A stretch of 7,544 nt of DNA. Source: Cryomorphaceae bacterium. Its GTDB lineage: Bacteria; Bacteroidota; Bacteroidia; Flavobacteriales; Schleiferiaceae. Under the pieces are notes generated by a model. That model worked only from the letters and a program-made list of their open reading frames with translations. It did not search any database and was not told the DNA's origin. A program made the translations under genes and the position numbers. Location: assembly GCA_002685435.1 (NCBI GenBank), contig NYXD01000127.1, forward strand, positions 1 to 7,544. The letters are read 5' to 3'. Positions 1 to 6,700 of this stretch are shown in pieces (positions within the stretch are counted from its first letter, which is position 1; every line of letters starts with the position of its first letter).

Positions 1-1
1 A

Positions 2-229
2 GAGGGACGCATCGTGGATATCCTCGAAGAATACATCAAGCCTGCAGTCGCCCAAGATGGCGGAAACATTGCTTTCATGGGCTACAAGGACAAAATTGTT
101 GAAGTTCAACTTCAAGGCGCTTGTTCCGGTTGTCCTTCGTCAACCATGACCTTAAAAAATGGAATTCTAAGCATCTTGCAAAAAATGTTGCCAACCCTCG
201 TTGACGATGTCGTTGCAGTGAATGGTTAA
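2..229 (+). CDS. NfuA/NifU-type iron-sulfur cluster scaffold, C-terminal domain (5' partial)
   Basis: This is the C-terminal domain of a NifU-like protein that carries a [4Fe-4S] cluster and passes it to apo-enzymes in the cytoplasm. The reading frame is open to the left window edge (codons for E-G-R-I precede the GTG at 14), so the gene is almost certainly truncated; GTG 14 is an internal Val, not the true start. Visible hallmarks are the Y-I-K-P-A-V-x-x-D-G-G-N-I segment and the cluster-binding CxxC in GACSGCPSS, with cysteine codons at 122-124 and 131-133, followed by the T-L-K-x-G-I-x-x-x-L helix. In Bacteroidota this domain usually follows a Nfu N-terminal domain in a protein of roughly 190-300 residues (family knowledge); that part is outside the window. 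The stop is TAA at 227-229, and the next gene converges on it 17 bases away. Domain identity is secure; the full architecture cannot be seen. Confidence 0.92.
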   Translation, partial: EGRIVDILEEYIKPAVAQDGGNIAFMGYKDKIVEVQLQGACSGCPSSTMTLKNGILSILQKMLPTLVDDVVAVNG

Positions 230-264
230 AAACGTTTTAACGAATCCTAAGAAAAAACGATTCG
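225..264. terminator. Overlapping AT-rich inverted repeats between convergent stops; possible weak bidirectional terminator
   Basis: A perfect 7-bp inverted repeat, GTTAAAA (225-231) and TTTTAAC (235-241) with a 3-base loop, overlaps the stop codon of the Nfu gene. A second repeat, CGAATC (241-246) and GATTCG (259-264), flanks the stop of the convergent gene. The stems are short and AT-rich, or not directly followed by a clean T-run, so termination is only a suggestion based on their position between two converging stops. Confidence 0.3.
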
Positions 265-1812
265 ACCGGAAACTATACGTACATCTTTATCCGTTACCAC
301 TTCGTAGAAGTATACTCCCGAGGATATATTAGACCTGCTAAACTCGATAGCACCATTTAAATGGTCGTAATCAATTTGGATCTGCTCGCCGCGTAAATTA
401 AATAACCGTAGAACGTGAGATTCTTGATTAACTAATGGAGGATAAAAGTTGATTGTTGCTTTTTGCTCTACTGGGTTTGGCATCACCAAAGACGTAGTAA
501 CATACTGGGGTCTTCTTTCCTCCACCGATAAGTAGTTAATCAATGGGTCACTTTTTAGAATACTATCGACATTAATAAACTCATCACCTATCTGGTAATC
601 AATGTATTGAAATCCATCAAACAACATCTCATCATCCGTTGAGAACCCAACTGTAATTAGCTGTGGTGGACTAAAGGGGTTGTGGTGATTCAAAGATGTA
701 TTATCGTAGGTATGATCCGCATGAAACTTATAGCTGGGTGGAATTTTGACCAGATTTTTAAAGTAATAGTACTCTTGATGCTCAAAATCCCAACGGTCTA
801 TTTTTATTAGGGGAATAGTATCATTTGTTTGAGGTTGATAGGCGTAATTCAGGATTTCCGTACAGATCTGGTGCGAATGAGGGAACGCAGAGAAAATAGA
901 TATGGGCTGCTGAGGTGCATCCTCTTCAACTGAAAAGGTTTTGATCTGGCCCGCCTGAATTCGAAAGTTATTTGACCAGTACTGTAAGGGTACAAAATCA
1001 TAAACTAGACGAATTCCCACCTCGTTTTCCGGGTATAAGTAAAGCCTTATTTTAATATCTATCCACTGTCCAGAAGTCCCTTTAGGAGTGTGAATGTTCA
1101 TAGCTATTTCACCATTGGCTGGTAGCTCGATTCCTATTTTCAATTCAGGATCATTCGGATACACTATCGGCATCGATCCTGGCGCCCACGTACCAATGCC
1201 TATGTCGCCAGAGATACTCAATGCTGATCCACTTGTGTCGACGGCTATCTGACCGATTGTATCTGCCGTGATTACTGAATGGTGTATCAAAGATGGATCT
1301 GAAGGGACTAATTCTAAAGCTCTTATATATCGTGTTTGACCCAAATTTAAAGGAACTACTAATGTGTTGTAAGCATCGTCATAAACGGCATTACTCTTAA
1401 ATAATGTCATTTGAATCACAGTATCCGGGACACCTTTAAGCTGATATATAGGATAGGTAGGTGCCGGAGGAAGTAAGGCCGGATTTCCTTCCAATGCCCC
1501 ATCATAAATCCAATTCAATAACGCGGTTTTATCCGATTGAGTAATAGGTCTTTCATTAACAAAATGCATATACGAAGTATCCGCACCCCAAGGCGGCATT
1601 TCTCCATGCTGTAAGGCATGTACCATGCTTGTTGTCCATGGAGCGATCGAATTAAAGCTTAACATTGAAAAGGGAGCGCCGCCGCCTGAACGATGGCAGT
1701 TGGTGCAATTTTTATACAAAATAGGGGCAACGTCATTGAAGGTGCTAGTCTGCGCGTTACAAATACTTGCAACGGTTAGCAGCGTAAAAAAAAGACTTCG
1801 TTGTAATAGCAT
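247..1812 (-). CDS. Secreted cytochrome c / type II copper monooxygenase-like protein with T9SS sorting domain
   Basis: This 521-residue protein has four recognisable parts. Residues 1-20 are a signal peptide (hydrophobic LFFTLLTVASICNA, cleavage likely before Q21). Residues about 21-107 form a small cytochrome c module with heme motif C36-T-N-C39-H40; M72 in GEMPPW is a plausible distal heme ligand. Residues about 128-405 resemble the two copper domains of peptidylglycine monooxygenase (PHM) and dopamine beta-hydroxylase: H177-H178 and H241 match the CuH ligands, while H312-x-H314 and M396 (in STDDEM) match the CuM ligands. Residues about 440-521 are a T9SS type A sorting domain (MPNP start, LFNLRGEQ, SSGVYFYEV, ending GRIVFS). 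The mature protein has only three cysteines, two of them in the heme motif, so the disulfides of animal PHM are missing. It is expected outside the cell or on the outer surface; the substrate is unknown. The ATG at 1810-1812 is chosen because it directly begins the signal peptide. No Shine-Dalgarno or clear promoter is seen upstream. An electron-transfer or copper-binding role without hydroxylase activity is also possible. Confidence 0.88.
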   Translation of the reverse strand: MLLQRSLFFTLLTVASICNAQTSTFNDVAPILYKNCTNCHRSGGGAPFSMLSFNSIAPWTTSMVHALQHGEMPPWGADTSYMHFVNERPITQSDKTALLNWIYDGALEGNPALLPPAPTYPIYQLKGVPDTVIQMTLFKSNAVYDDAYNTLVVPLNLGQTRYIRALELVPSDPSLIHHSVITADTIGQIAVDTSGSALSISGDIGIGTWAPGSMPIVYPNDPELKIGIELPANGEIAMNIHTPKGTSGQWIDIKIRLYLYPENEVGIRLVYDFVPLQYWSNNFRIQAGQIKTFSVEEDAPQQPISIFSAFPHSHQICTEILNYAYQPQTNDTIPLIKIDRWDFEHQEYYYFKNLVKIPPSYKFHADHTYDNTSLNHHNPFSPPQLITVGFSTDDEMLFDGFQYIDYQIGDEFINVDSILKSDPLINYLSVEERRPQYVTTSLVMPNPVEQKATINFYPPLVNQESHVLRLFNLRGEQIQIDYDHLNGAIEFSRSNISSGVYFYEVVTDKDVRIVSGRIVFS

Positions 1813-1883
1813 ACAGCCAACTTTTAATTCACTTAATTAGAGGCAAAGAAGCTACGAAAGTTTAATGCTACAAATTCACCTCA

Positions 1884-1920
1884 AATAAAAAAGGCGGCCC
1901 AATAGGCCGCCTTTTTTATT
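1884..1920. terminator. Strong intrinsic terminator, symmetrical (desaturase end)
   Basis: A perfect 16-bp stem pairs 1884-1899 with 1905-1920 around the 5-base loop CAATA. The GC-rich core GGCGGCC/GGCCGCC is flanked by A6 on the left and T6 on the right, so it can work in either direction. It begins 21 bases past the desaturase stop on the - strand, which makes that gene its main client. It also insulates the copper/cytochrome gene downstream, which therefore needs its own promoter in 1813-1883. Confidence 0.92.
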
Positions 1921-1941
1921 CTATAGCTTCGCTGCGGGCTC

Positions 1942-3006
1942 TTATGCCGGCTGCATCCCCATGTTGCGTAAATGACGGAAATGTCCTTTGATGGCACTCA
2001 TCGTCGTACGGTATTCATTGTACGGCAACTCAAATTCCGCCGCTGTCTTGCGAACGATCTCTGCGATTTTCGGGTAATGAATGTGATTAATAGTCGGGAA
2101 CATGTGGTGCTCAACCTGGAAGTTTAACCCACCGGTGTACCACGTTACTAACCAATTTCTGGTGGCGAAATTCGCCGTAGTTTTCATCTGGTGCTCAATG
2201 TTAGTGACTGTCTGAGCCTCTTCCTCCGTTGGAAATTCAGCTTTGTCAACAACATGAGCCAATTGAAAGGTAATGGATAGAATAAATCCTGCGATCAAGT
2301 GCATGACTAGGTTTCCCCAAAGCACCAAATACCATGGAGCCCCTAACAACATGGGCAGTGCATAAAACACAGCAAAATGAAAGCCTTTACCAACGATTAA
2401 TTTCGTCCATACCATCGCCAACGTCTGGTCCTTTGCTTTGAAAAGATCGCTTTTATTGTAGCTTACCACTTGCTTAAAATCCTTTTCTAACAACCATTTG
2501 TAAGTCATTAGCGTGTAAGCAAATGGTGCATAGATGTGTTGGAATTTATGCCTTGGTAAAAGCTGTTGACTCGGGTGGAAACGGAACATACCTCCCGTTT
2601 CTATATCATCATCATGACCGTCAACGTTTGTGTGCGTATGATGCTTCATGTTGTGTTGTACACGCCATGTGTACGAATTTCCCGCCAACATGTAAATAGA
2701 AGCTCCAATCTTGCGATTCCACCACTCACTACGTGTGACTGTATTATGCAATGCATCGTGCATAAGATTCATTCCCACTCCTGCCATGCCAAGACCTGCG
2801 ATGGCCCATAATAGGGTGGTCATTCCAAAACCCCAACTCGCTGTTAAAAACAAGCCGAAAGGAACCAAATACATAGCAAGGTTTAAAAACGCTTTAATGT
2901 AATACCTGTAGTCTGCTAAGCTAGATTTATTCTCTTCTTTAAAGTAGGCTCGAACTCTCTTCCGCACTTCCTTTTGAAAATCACTAGAACTCTTAAATCT
3001 TAACAT
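1942..3006 (-). CDS. Membrane fatty acid desaturase (acyl-CoA/acyl-lipid, three-histidine-box family)
   Basis: An integral-membrane di-iron enzyme of 354 residues that inserts a double bond into fatty acyl chains using O2 and an external electron donor. The three histidine boxes are complete: H83-D-A-L-H87, H118-N-M-K-H-H123 and Q297-V-E-H-H301. The glutamine-type third box followed by M-F-P is typical of the acyl-lipid/front-end desaturase branch. Hydrophobic segments lie at about 40-57, 62-82, 208-228 and 230-250. No HPGG heme motif of a fused cytochrome b5 domain is present, so electrons must come from a separate carrier. The same frame extends upstream to a TTG at 3093 (383 residues), but ATG 3004-3006 is the first ATG, gives an N-terminus usual for the family (M-L-R-F-K...V-R-x-Y-F), and leaves room for the divergent pgi promoter. 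Regiospecificity (delta-5, -6, -9 or other) cannot be read from the sequence. A strong terminator follows the gene. Confidence 0.92.
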   Translation of the reverse strand: MLRFKSSSDFQKEVRKRVRAYFKEENKSSLADYRYYIKAFLNLAMYLVPFGLFLTASWGFGMTTLLWAIAGLGMAGVGMNLMHDALHNTVTRSEWWNRKIGASIYMLAGNSYTWRVQHNMKHHTHTNVDGHDDDIETGGMFRFHPSQQLLPRHKFQHIYAPFAYTLMTYKWLLEKDFKQVVSYNKSDLFKAKDQTLAMVWTKLIVGKGFHFAVFYALPMLLGAPWYLVLWGNLVMHLIAGFILSITFQLAHVVDKAEFPTEEEAQTVTNIEHQMKTTANFATRNWLVTWYTGGLNFQVEHHMFPTINHIHYPKIAEIVRKTAAEFELPYNEYRTTMSAIKGHFRHLRNMGMQPA

Positions 3007-3069
3007 GAAATAATCGTTAATTAAGTTGATGAAATTAGTAAATAACGGGCCAAGTAAAGCAACATATGG

Positions 3070-3077
3070 TAACTTTG
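3070..3077 (+). promoter_or_regulatory. Predicted pgi promoter -7 element (TAACTTTG)
   Basis: TAACTTTG is a perfect match to the Bacteroidota -7 consensus TAnnTTTG and ends 22 bases before the pgi ATG, which predicts a short leader of about 15-18 bases. No TTG/TTTG -33 box is seen at the expected distance, so the call rests on the -7 element and its position. It lies inside the reading frame that the longer desaturase start would use. Confidence 0.55.
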
Positions 3078-3099
3078 CATTTAAATAACGCAATCAACG

Positions 3100-4737
3100 A
3101 TGTTGAAAAACATAAATCCCACAGAACTAAAGGCTTGGAAAAAGCTTCAGAAAAACTTCGACAACGATAAACGCACCTTAAAAACGCGTTTCTTCGAGGA
3201 TCCAGACCGGTTCAATAAATACCACATCAAATGGGACGGTCTTTTATTCGACTTTTCTAAAAATCACATAGGTTCCGAAACCTTTAGTCTCTTTAAAGAA
3301 CTATTGAACGAGGCAAATGTTCGTGAAGCTATTCAAATGCAACAGGGAGGCGCGAAAATTAACGTCACTGAAAACCGTGCGGTATTGCATACGGCATTAA
3401 GAAATATGTCGGGAGACCCTGTTCTTATGGACGGTGAAGATGTAATGCCCGGTATTCGCGATTCATGGGCAAAGTTGGCCGCCTTCTCAAATGAGATTCG
3501 CTCAGGAGCCTGGAAAGGTCATTCAGGAAAACGCATAACAGATGTGGTCAACATAGGTATAGGCGGCTCCGATTTAGGACCACGTATGGTAATTAATGCT
3601 CTTCGCCCGTTCGTTACAGATCAAATGGATTTCCATTTTGTAGCAAATGTTGATGGTGCAGATTTACATGAAGTATTGCGCAAAGTCAATGCGGAAACTA
3701 CACTATTTATTGTAGCGTCAAAAACCTTTACCACACAGGAAACCATGAAAAATGCGAACAGCGCAAAGCAATGGTTTTTAAACAATGGAGGTTCGGTATC
3801 GTCTGTCGCAAAACACTTTGTTGCAGTGAGCACAAATGCTGAGGGCGTTGCAGGGTTCGGGATTGACACCAAAAACATGTTCGGATTCTGGGACTGGGTT
3901 GGAGGACGCTACAGCGTTTGGTCAGCTATCGGTCTACCGGTTATACTGGCTATTGGTTTTCAAGGTTTCCAGGAGTTTCTAAGTGGCGCTCATGCAATGG
4001 ACAAGCACGTGGCTACTGAGGATTGGGACAAAAACATTCCCGCACAAATGGCCATGTTGGGCATATGGTATAGAAATTTTCATGGAGTCGCCAGTCACGC
4101 CATTCTTCCATACGATCAATACATGGATAGATTCGCTGCCTATTTCCAACAAGGTGATATGGAGAGTAACGGAAAATATGTGGGTCGAAACGGTAAGAAA
4201 GTAAACTACGCTACAGGACCTCTTATTTGGGGTGAACCAGGAACGAACGGCCAACACGCCTTTTACCAATTAATTCATCAAGGTACCGATCTGATCCCAG
4301 CCGACTTCATCGCATCGAAGAAGCCGCAACACAGCTTAAAAGATCACCATCCTATTCTTCTCGCAAATTTCATTGCTCAAACAGAGGCGTTAATGACTGG
4401 GAAAACCAGAACAGAGGTAGAGATAGAAATGCGCCAAGCTGGAATTAATGATAAAACGGTTGAAGAAATTGCGCCGTTCCGCGTATTTGAAGGAAACCGA
4501 CCCACAAACAGTATTGTTGCCGACGAATTGAATCCCTACCACTTGGGCCAATTAATCGCAGCCTACGAGCATAAAATCTTCATACAAGGCTACATCTGGA
4601 ACGTTTTCAGCTACGACCAGTGGGGCGTAGAACTTGGAAAAGTCTTAGCAAAAGCAGTATTAGGAGAGCTTACTGGAAGCGGTGTATCGCACGAACACGA
4701 CAGCTCTACCAGCGCTTTGATCAATTATTTGAAATAA
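3100..4737 (+). CDS. pgi: Glucose-6-phosphate isomerase
   Basis: This cytoplasmic enzyme interconverts glucose 6-phosphate and fructose 6-phosphate in glycolysis and gluconeogenesis. The 545-residue length is close to the 549 of the E. coli enzyme, and key residues fall at the same numbers. The sugar-phosphate loop GIGGSDLG is at 153-160, SKTFTTQET at 207-215, and PGI signature 1 ([14 protein letters not shown]) at 265-278. The catalytic residues are E355 in [10 protein letters not shown]386 in GTNGQHAF, and K514 at the end of signature 2 ([18 protein letters not shown], 497-514); R270 lies in signature 1. The ATG at 3100 gives a full-length N-terminus and sits just after a predicted -7 element. 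No Shine-Dalgarno is visible. The gene diverges from the desaturase, and its stop is only 6 bases from the stop of the convergent marR-like gene. It appears intact and ordinary. Confidence 0.98.
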   Translation: MLKNINPTELKAWKKLQKNFDNDKRTLKTRFFEDPDRFNKYHIKWDGLLFDFSKNHIGSETFSLFKELLNEANVREAIQMQQGGAKINVTENRAVLHTALRNMSGDPVLMDGEDVMPGIRDSWAKLAAFSNEIRSGAWKGHSGKRITDVVNIGIGGSDLGPRMVINALRPFVTDQMDFHFVANVDGADLHEVLRKVNAETTLFIVASKTFTTQETMKNANSAKQWFLNNGGSVSSVAKHFVAVSTNAEGVAGFGIDTKNMFGFWDWVGGRYSVWSAIGLPVILAIGFQGFQEFLSGAHAMDKHVATEDWDKNIPAQMAMLGIWYRNFHGVASHAILPYDQYMDRFAAYFQQGDMESNGKYVGRNGKKVNYATGPLIWGEPGTNGQHAFYQLIHQGTDLIPADFIASKKPQHSLKDHHPILLANFIAQTEALMTGKTRTEVEIEMRQAGINDKTVEEIAPFRVFEGNRPTNSIVADELNPYHLGQLIAAYEHKIFIQGYIWNVFSYDQWGVELGKVLAKAVLGELTGSGVSHEHDSSTSALINYLK

Positions 4738-4743
4738 GTATGA

Positions 4744-5196
4744 TTATAAGGAAGCTCTAAAGGAGTCCAGCAGCTTATTGAGCTGTTGGGCACTTTCTTC
4801 CTTTACGCCACTCGCCAGTTGATCAATAGTGTCTTGTTGCATCAATCGTTGCACCAAGGCTTGCCCTTTCTCCGTGAGAAAAACATGGAGTACGCGTCGA
4901 TCGTCTCTATCGCGTTGTTTAAGGAGAAGCTCCATGGATTCTAATCGGTCTACCATACGGGATGCATCGCTCATCTTATCTAGCATGCGCTCACGTATCT
5001 CAGAAGTCGTAATACCTTCTTCACCCGAACCGTTTACAATGCGCAAAACATTGTATTGCTGCATAGTTACACCTTCATTCTTTAGAACAGTAGCAATCCT
5101 ACTTTTCAGTTGGTTATAGGTGTAAATAAGGTTTACAATGAGCTTAGACTGTTCGCTACGAAAAGCCTTTTGCTTGATTTCTTGTTCGAGATTCAT
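4744..5196 (-). CDS. MarR-family winged-helix transcriptional regulator
   Basis: A 150-residue DNA-binding protein expected to act as a homodimer and usually as a ligand- or redox-responsive repressor. The winged helix covers about residues 45-115: QYNVLRIV (47-54), then a recognition-helix region MSDASRMVDRLES (75-87), and the wing with the MarR hallmark R95-D-R-D-D-R-R101 and LTEKG (107-111). Helices at about 10-40 and 118-150 would form the dimer interface. The single mature-region cysteines used by OhrR-type peroxide sensors are absent (no Cys in the protein), which argues against thiol redox sensing. The first ATG (5194-5196) gives normal family length. The gene appears monocistronic: frr ends upstream at a hairpin, and pgi converges downstream with 6 bases between stops. 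Its target genes cannot be inferred from the neighbours; self-regulation is plausible because of a palindrome upstream. Confidence 0.93.
   Translation of the reverse strand: MNLEQEIKQKAFRSEQSKLIVNLIYTYNQLKSRIATVLKNEGVTMQQYNVLRIVNGSGEEGITTSEIRERMLDKMSDASRMVDRLESMELLLKQRDRDDRRVLHVFLTEKGQALVQRLMQQDTIDQLASGVKEESAQQLNKLLDSFRASL
4765..4791 (+). terminator. Candidate pgi terminator hairpin inside the marR 3' coding end
   Basis: On the + strand, 4765-4775 can pair with 4781-4791 in an 11-bp stem (two G-U pairs) around the 5-base loop TATTG, followed by the pyrimidine-rich stretch ACTTTCTTCCTTT. It starts 28 bases after the pgi stop, and no other terminator is possible in the 6-base gap. The tail is a mixed T/C run rather than pure T, and the stretch is coding on the other strand, so this may be coincidence. 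Confidence 0.3.
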
Positions 5197-5225
5197 AGAT
5201 GGTTAACGTAAAAACAAGGTTGATG

Positions 5226-5238
5226 TTCAAACATTGAA
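5226..5238. promoter_or_regulatory. Palindrome TTCAA-N3-TTGAA upstream of marR; candidate operator over a -7-like element
   Basis: A perfect 5+3+5 inverted repeat lies 29 bases before the marR start codon. On the - strand it overlaps AATGTTTG (5228-5235), which matches five of the six fixed positions of the Bacteroidota -7 element TAnnTTTG. MarR dimers typically bind short AT-rich palindromes that overlap their own promoter, so autoregulation is a reasonable inference. A 13-base palindrome can arise by chance, and no -33 box is evident. Confidence 0.3.
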
Positions 5239-5251
5239 TTTGCACAAAGAA

Positions 5252-5269
5252 AACCCGCTGTTTCGGGTT
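5252..5269 (-). terminator. Intrinsic terminator of frr
   Basis: AACCCG (5252-5257) and CGGGTT (5264-5269) form a 6-bp stem around a 6-base loop. Read on the - strand it follows the frr stop by 5 bases and runs into TTTTCTTTG. The stem is short but GC-rich and correctly placed. It separates the pyrH-frr unit from marR, which lies downstream on the same strand. Confidence 0.65.
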
Positions 5270-5274
5270 CGCTA

Positions 5275-5838
5275 TTATACGGTCATGATATCCTTTTCTT
5301 TCTTCGTAAAGAGTGCATCACATTTCGTAATGTAATCGTCTGTCATTTTTTGAATGTCAGCTTCTAGGTCTTTTCGTAAATCTTCACTGAGACCGTCATT
5401 ACCTAATTTCTTTAGCTCATCCATCGCAGATTTGCGCGCTGCACGCACACCCACTTTAGCATTCTCACTCTCGCCCTTAGCAAGCTTTGCAAGATCACGT
5501 CGACGCTCTTCCGTCAAAGGAGGTACACTTATGATAACGCTCTCGCCATTATTCATGGGGTTAAAGCCTAAACCCGCATTCATGATCGCCTTTTCTATTT
5601 CAGTGATCAACTGCTTCTCCCACGGCTGAATGCTAATGGTACGTGCATCGGGAGTATTCACATTACTAACTTGCGAGAGGGGGGTCGGTGCGCCGTAATA
5701 TTCTACCATGACTCCTTCAAGCATGGAAGGATTTGCGCGACCTGCGCGAATCTTAACCATCGCCTTTTCTAGATGGCTGATGGCACGGTCCATATCATCT
5801 TTCGTCGCATCAAAAACAAAATCTATTTCGTCTTGCAT
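5275..5838 (-). CDS. frr: Ribosome recycling factor
   Basis: The cytoplasmic protein works with EF-G to split post-termination ribosomes after the peptide has been released. Its 187 residues match the usual family length (185 in E. coli). Visible hallmarks are K29-I-R-A-G-R-A-N-P-S38, the Y48-G-A-P-T-P-L54 turn into domain II, the I70-Q-P-W-E-K segment, and V105-P-P-L-T-E-E-R-R-R-D-L-A-K-L-A-K121 entering the long domain I helix. R132, the conserved arginine important for ribosome binding in E. coli, is present. The ATG at 5836-5838 is chosen because it aligns with the family N-terminus. The gene starts 18 bases after the pyrH stop with no promoter or terminator between, so the two are almost certainly cotranscribed. 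A hairpin terminator follows. Confidence 0.98.
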   Translation of the reverse strand: MQDEIDFVFDATKDDMDRAISHLEKAMVKIRAGRANPSMLEGVMVEYYGAPTPLSQVSNVNTPDARTISIQPWEKQLITEIEKAIMNAGLGFNPMNNGESVIISVPPLTEERRRDLAKLAKGESENAKVGVRAARKSAMDELKKLGNDGLSEDLRKDLEADIQKMTDDYITKCDALFTKKEKDIMTV

Positions 5839-5856
5839 CCTATTGAATTGATTTTA

Positions 5857-6567
5857 TTAATTCTTAACTAAAGTGCCCACTCCAGGAGTACCTTCAATGA
5901 CCTTCATCAAGTTCCCTGGTGTGTTCATATCAAATACAATAATGGGGAGTTCGTTCTCTTTGCTGAGTGTAAATGCAGTCATGTCCATTACATTCAAATC
6001 CTTATCATATACTTCTTTGAAGCTAAGCGTATCAAATTTAGTAGCTGTCGCATCTTTTTCTGGATCTGCACTATAAATACCGTCCACACGTGTTCCCTTT
6101 AAAATCACATCTGCTTGTATTTCAACAGCACGTAACGTTGCTCCAGTATCCGTTGTAAAATACGGATTACCGGTACCCGCAGAGAAAATGACCACACGGC
6201 CTTTTTCGAGATGACGAATGGCACGGCGACGGATAAACGGCTCTGCCACCTTATCCATCTCGACAGCACTTTGTAGTCTGGTTTTTACCCCTGCCGTTTC
6301 AAGAGCGCCTTGTAAAGCTAAACCATTGATAACTGTGGCCAGCATCCCCATGTGATCTGCCTGAACGCGATCCATGCCTTGAGATGCACCACTAATTCCA
6401 CGGAAAATATTACCACCACCGATAACCACTCCTACTTGAACTCCTAATCTAGCTACTGCTTTTATTTCTTCAGCATACTCAGCAATCCTCTTTGGATCGA
6501 TACCGAATTCTTTATCACCCATTAGGGCCTCTCCGCTTAATTTCAGGAGTACACGATTATATTTCAT
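5857..6567 (-). CDS. pyrH: Uridylate kinase (UMP kinase)
   Basis: A cytoplasmic hexameric enzyme of the amino acid kinase fold that phosphorylates UMP to UDP with ATP, feeding pyrimidine nucleotide synthesis. At 236 residues it is close to the 241 of E. coli. Motifs in order: K9-L-S-G-E-A14 (phosphate binding), the glycine-rich G50-G-G-N-I-F-R-G57, D71[10 protein letters not shown]81 (UMP site), G131[12 protein letters not shown]143 (UMP and nucleotide contacts), and V161-D-G-I-Y-S-A-D-P169 (ATP side). All key residues appear intact. The ATG at 6565-6567 gives the normal N-terminus. A predicted promoter ends 17 bases before the start, and frr follows 18 bases downstream, making a pyrH-frr unit. 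This is the bacterial UMP kinase, unrelated in fold to eukaryotic UMP/CMP kinases. Confidence 0.98.
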   Translation of the reverse strand: MKYNRVLLKLSGEALMGDKEFGIDPKRIAEYAEEIKAVARLGVQVGVVIGGGNIFRGISGASQGMDRVQADHMGMLATVINGLALQGALETAGVKTRLQSAVEMDKVAEPFIRRRAIRHLEKGRVVIFSAGTGNPYFTTDTGATLRAVEIQADVILKGTRVDGIYSADPEKDATATKFDTLSFKEVYDKDLNVMDMTAFTLSKENELPIIVFDMNTPGNLMKVIEGTPGVGTLVKN

Positions 6568-6584
6568 ATCTGTAGGTTTGAAGA

Positions 6585-6616
6585 CAAATATACCGCAACT
6601 ATCATGGGCAATCCAA
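6585..6616 (-). promoter_or_regulatory. Predicted pyrH-frr promoter (Bacteroidota type, -33 TTG and -7 TATATTTG)
   Basis: On the - strand, TATATTTG (6592 down to 6585) matches the -7 consensus TAnnTTTG perfectly. A TTG (6616-6614) lies 21 bases upstream, within the range expected for the -33 box. The ATG of pyrH is 17 bases past the -7 element, so the leader would be short. The terminator that ends tsf lies further upstream, which supports an independent start for pyrH-frr. Confidence 0.7.
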
Positions 6617-6668
6617 CGAGTTAATTCTAGTTTTTAAACCGTTACCAACTTTTACGCTTGAAACAAAA

Positions 6669-6700
6669 AAAAACCGCGATGGCAGGCCATCGCGGTTTTT
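6669..6700. terminator. Strong intrinsic terminator after tsf
   Basis: A perfect inverted repeat pairs 6669-6683 with 6686-6700 (AAAAACCGCGATGGC and its complement, only AG between, so the real loop is about 4 bases). Read on the - strand it begins 21 bases after the tsf stop and runs into a T-run of nine, interrupted by one G. It should end most tsf transcripts before pyrH. Confidence 0.93.

Noticed and set aside
14..16. GTG at 14 as the start of a small stand-alone Nfu domain protein
   Set aside because: The frame is open to the left edge and the preceding residues continue the domain helix, so this GTG is more likely an internal valine codon in a truncated gene.
1625..1840. 71-codon + strand open frame across the signal peptide region of the copper/cytochrome gene
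   Set aside because: It lies opposite a well-supported secreted protein, has no recognisable domain, and looks like the antisense shadow of that gene.
2566..2902. Two overlapping + strand open frames inside the desaturase gene
   Set aside because: They run antisense to the first two histidine-box regions of an intact desaturase; their compositions look like reverse translations of that gene and they have no family resemblance.
3621..4269. Open frames on both strands inside pgi
   Set aside because: pgi is full length with all catalytic residues; these frames are out-of-phase or antisense shadows without domain features.
4829..5119. 96-codon + strand open frame opposite marR
   Set aside because: It is rich in Ser, Arg and Cys, as expected from reading a helix-rich gene antisense, and has no support from any motif or promoter.
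5197..5274. Possible small RNA or small gene between marR and frr
   Set aside because: The 78 bases are accounted for by the frr terminator hairpin and a plausible marR promoter/operator; no extra conserved structure or coding frame is evident.
5354..6076. + strand open frames opposite frr and pyrH
   Set aside because: They are antisense to two essential, motif-complete genes and contain low-complexity Ser/Arg/Leu runs with no recognisable family.
6601..6660. Possible regulatory RNA leader between the tsf terminator and the pyrH promoter
   Set aside because: No stable hairpin or recognisable riboswitch pattern was found, and the predicted pyrH transcript starts downstream of it with a leader too short for such an element.
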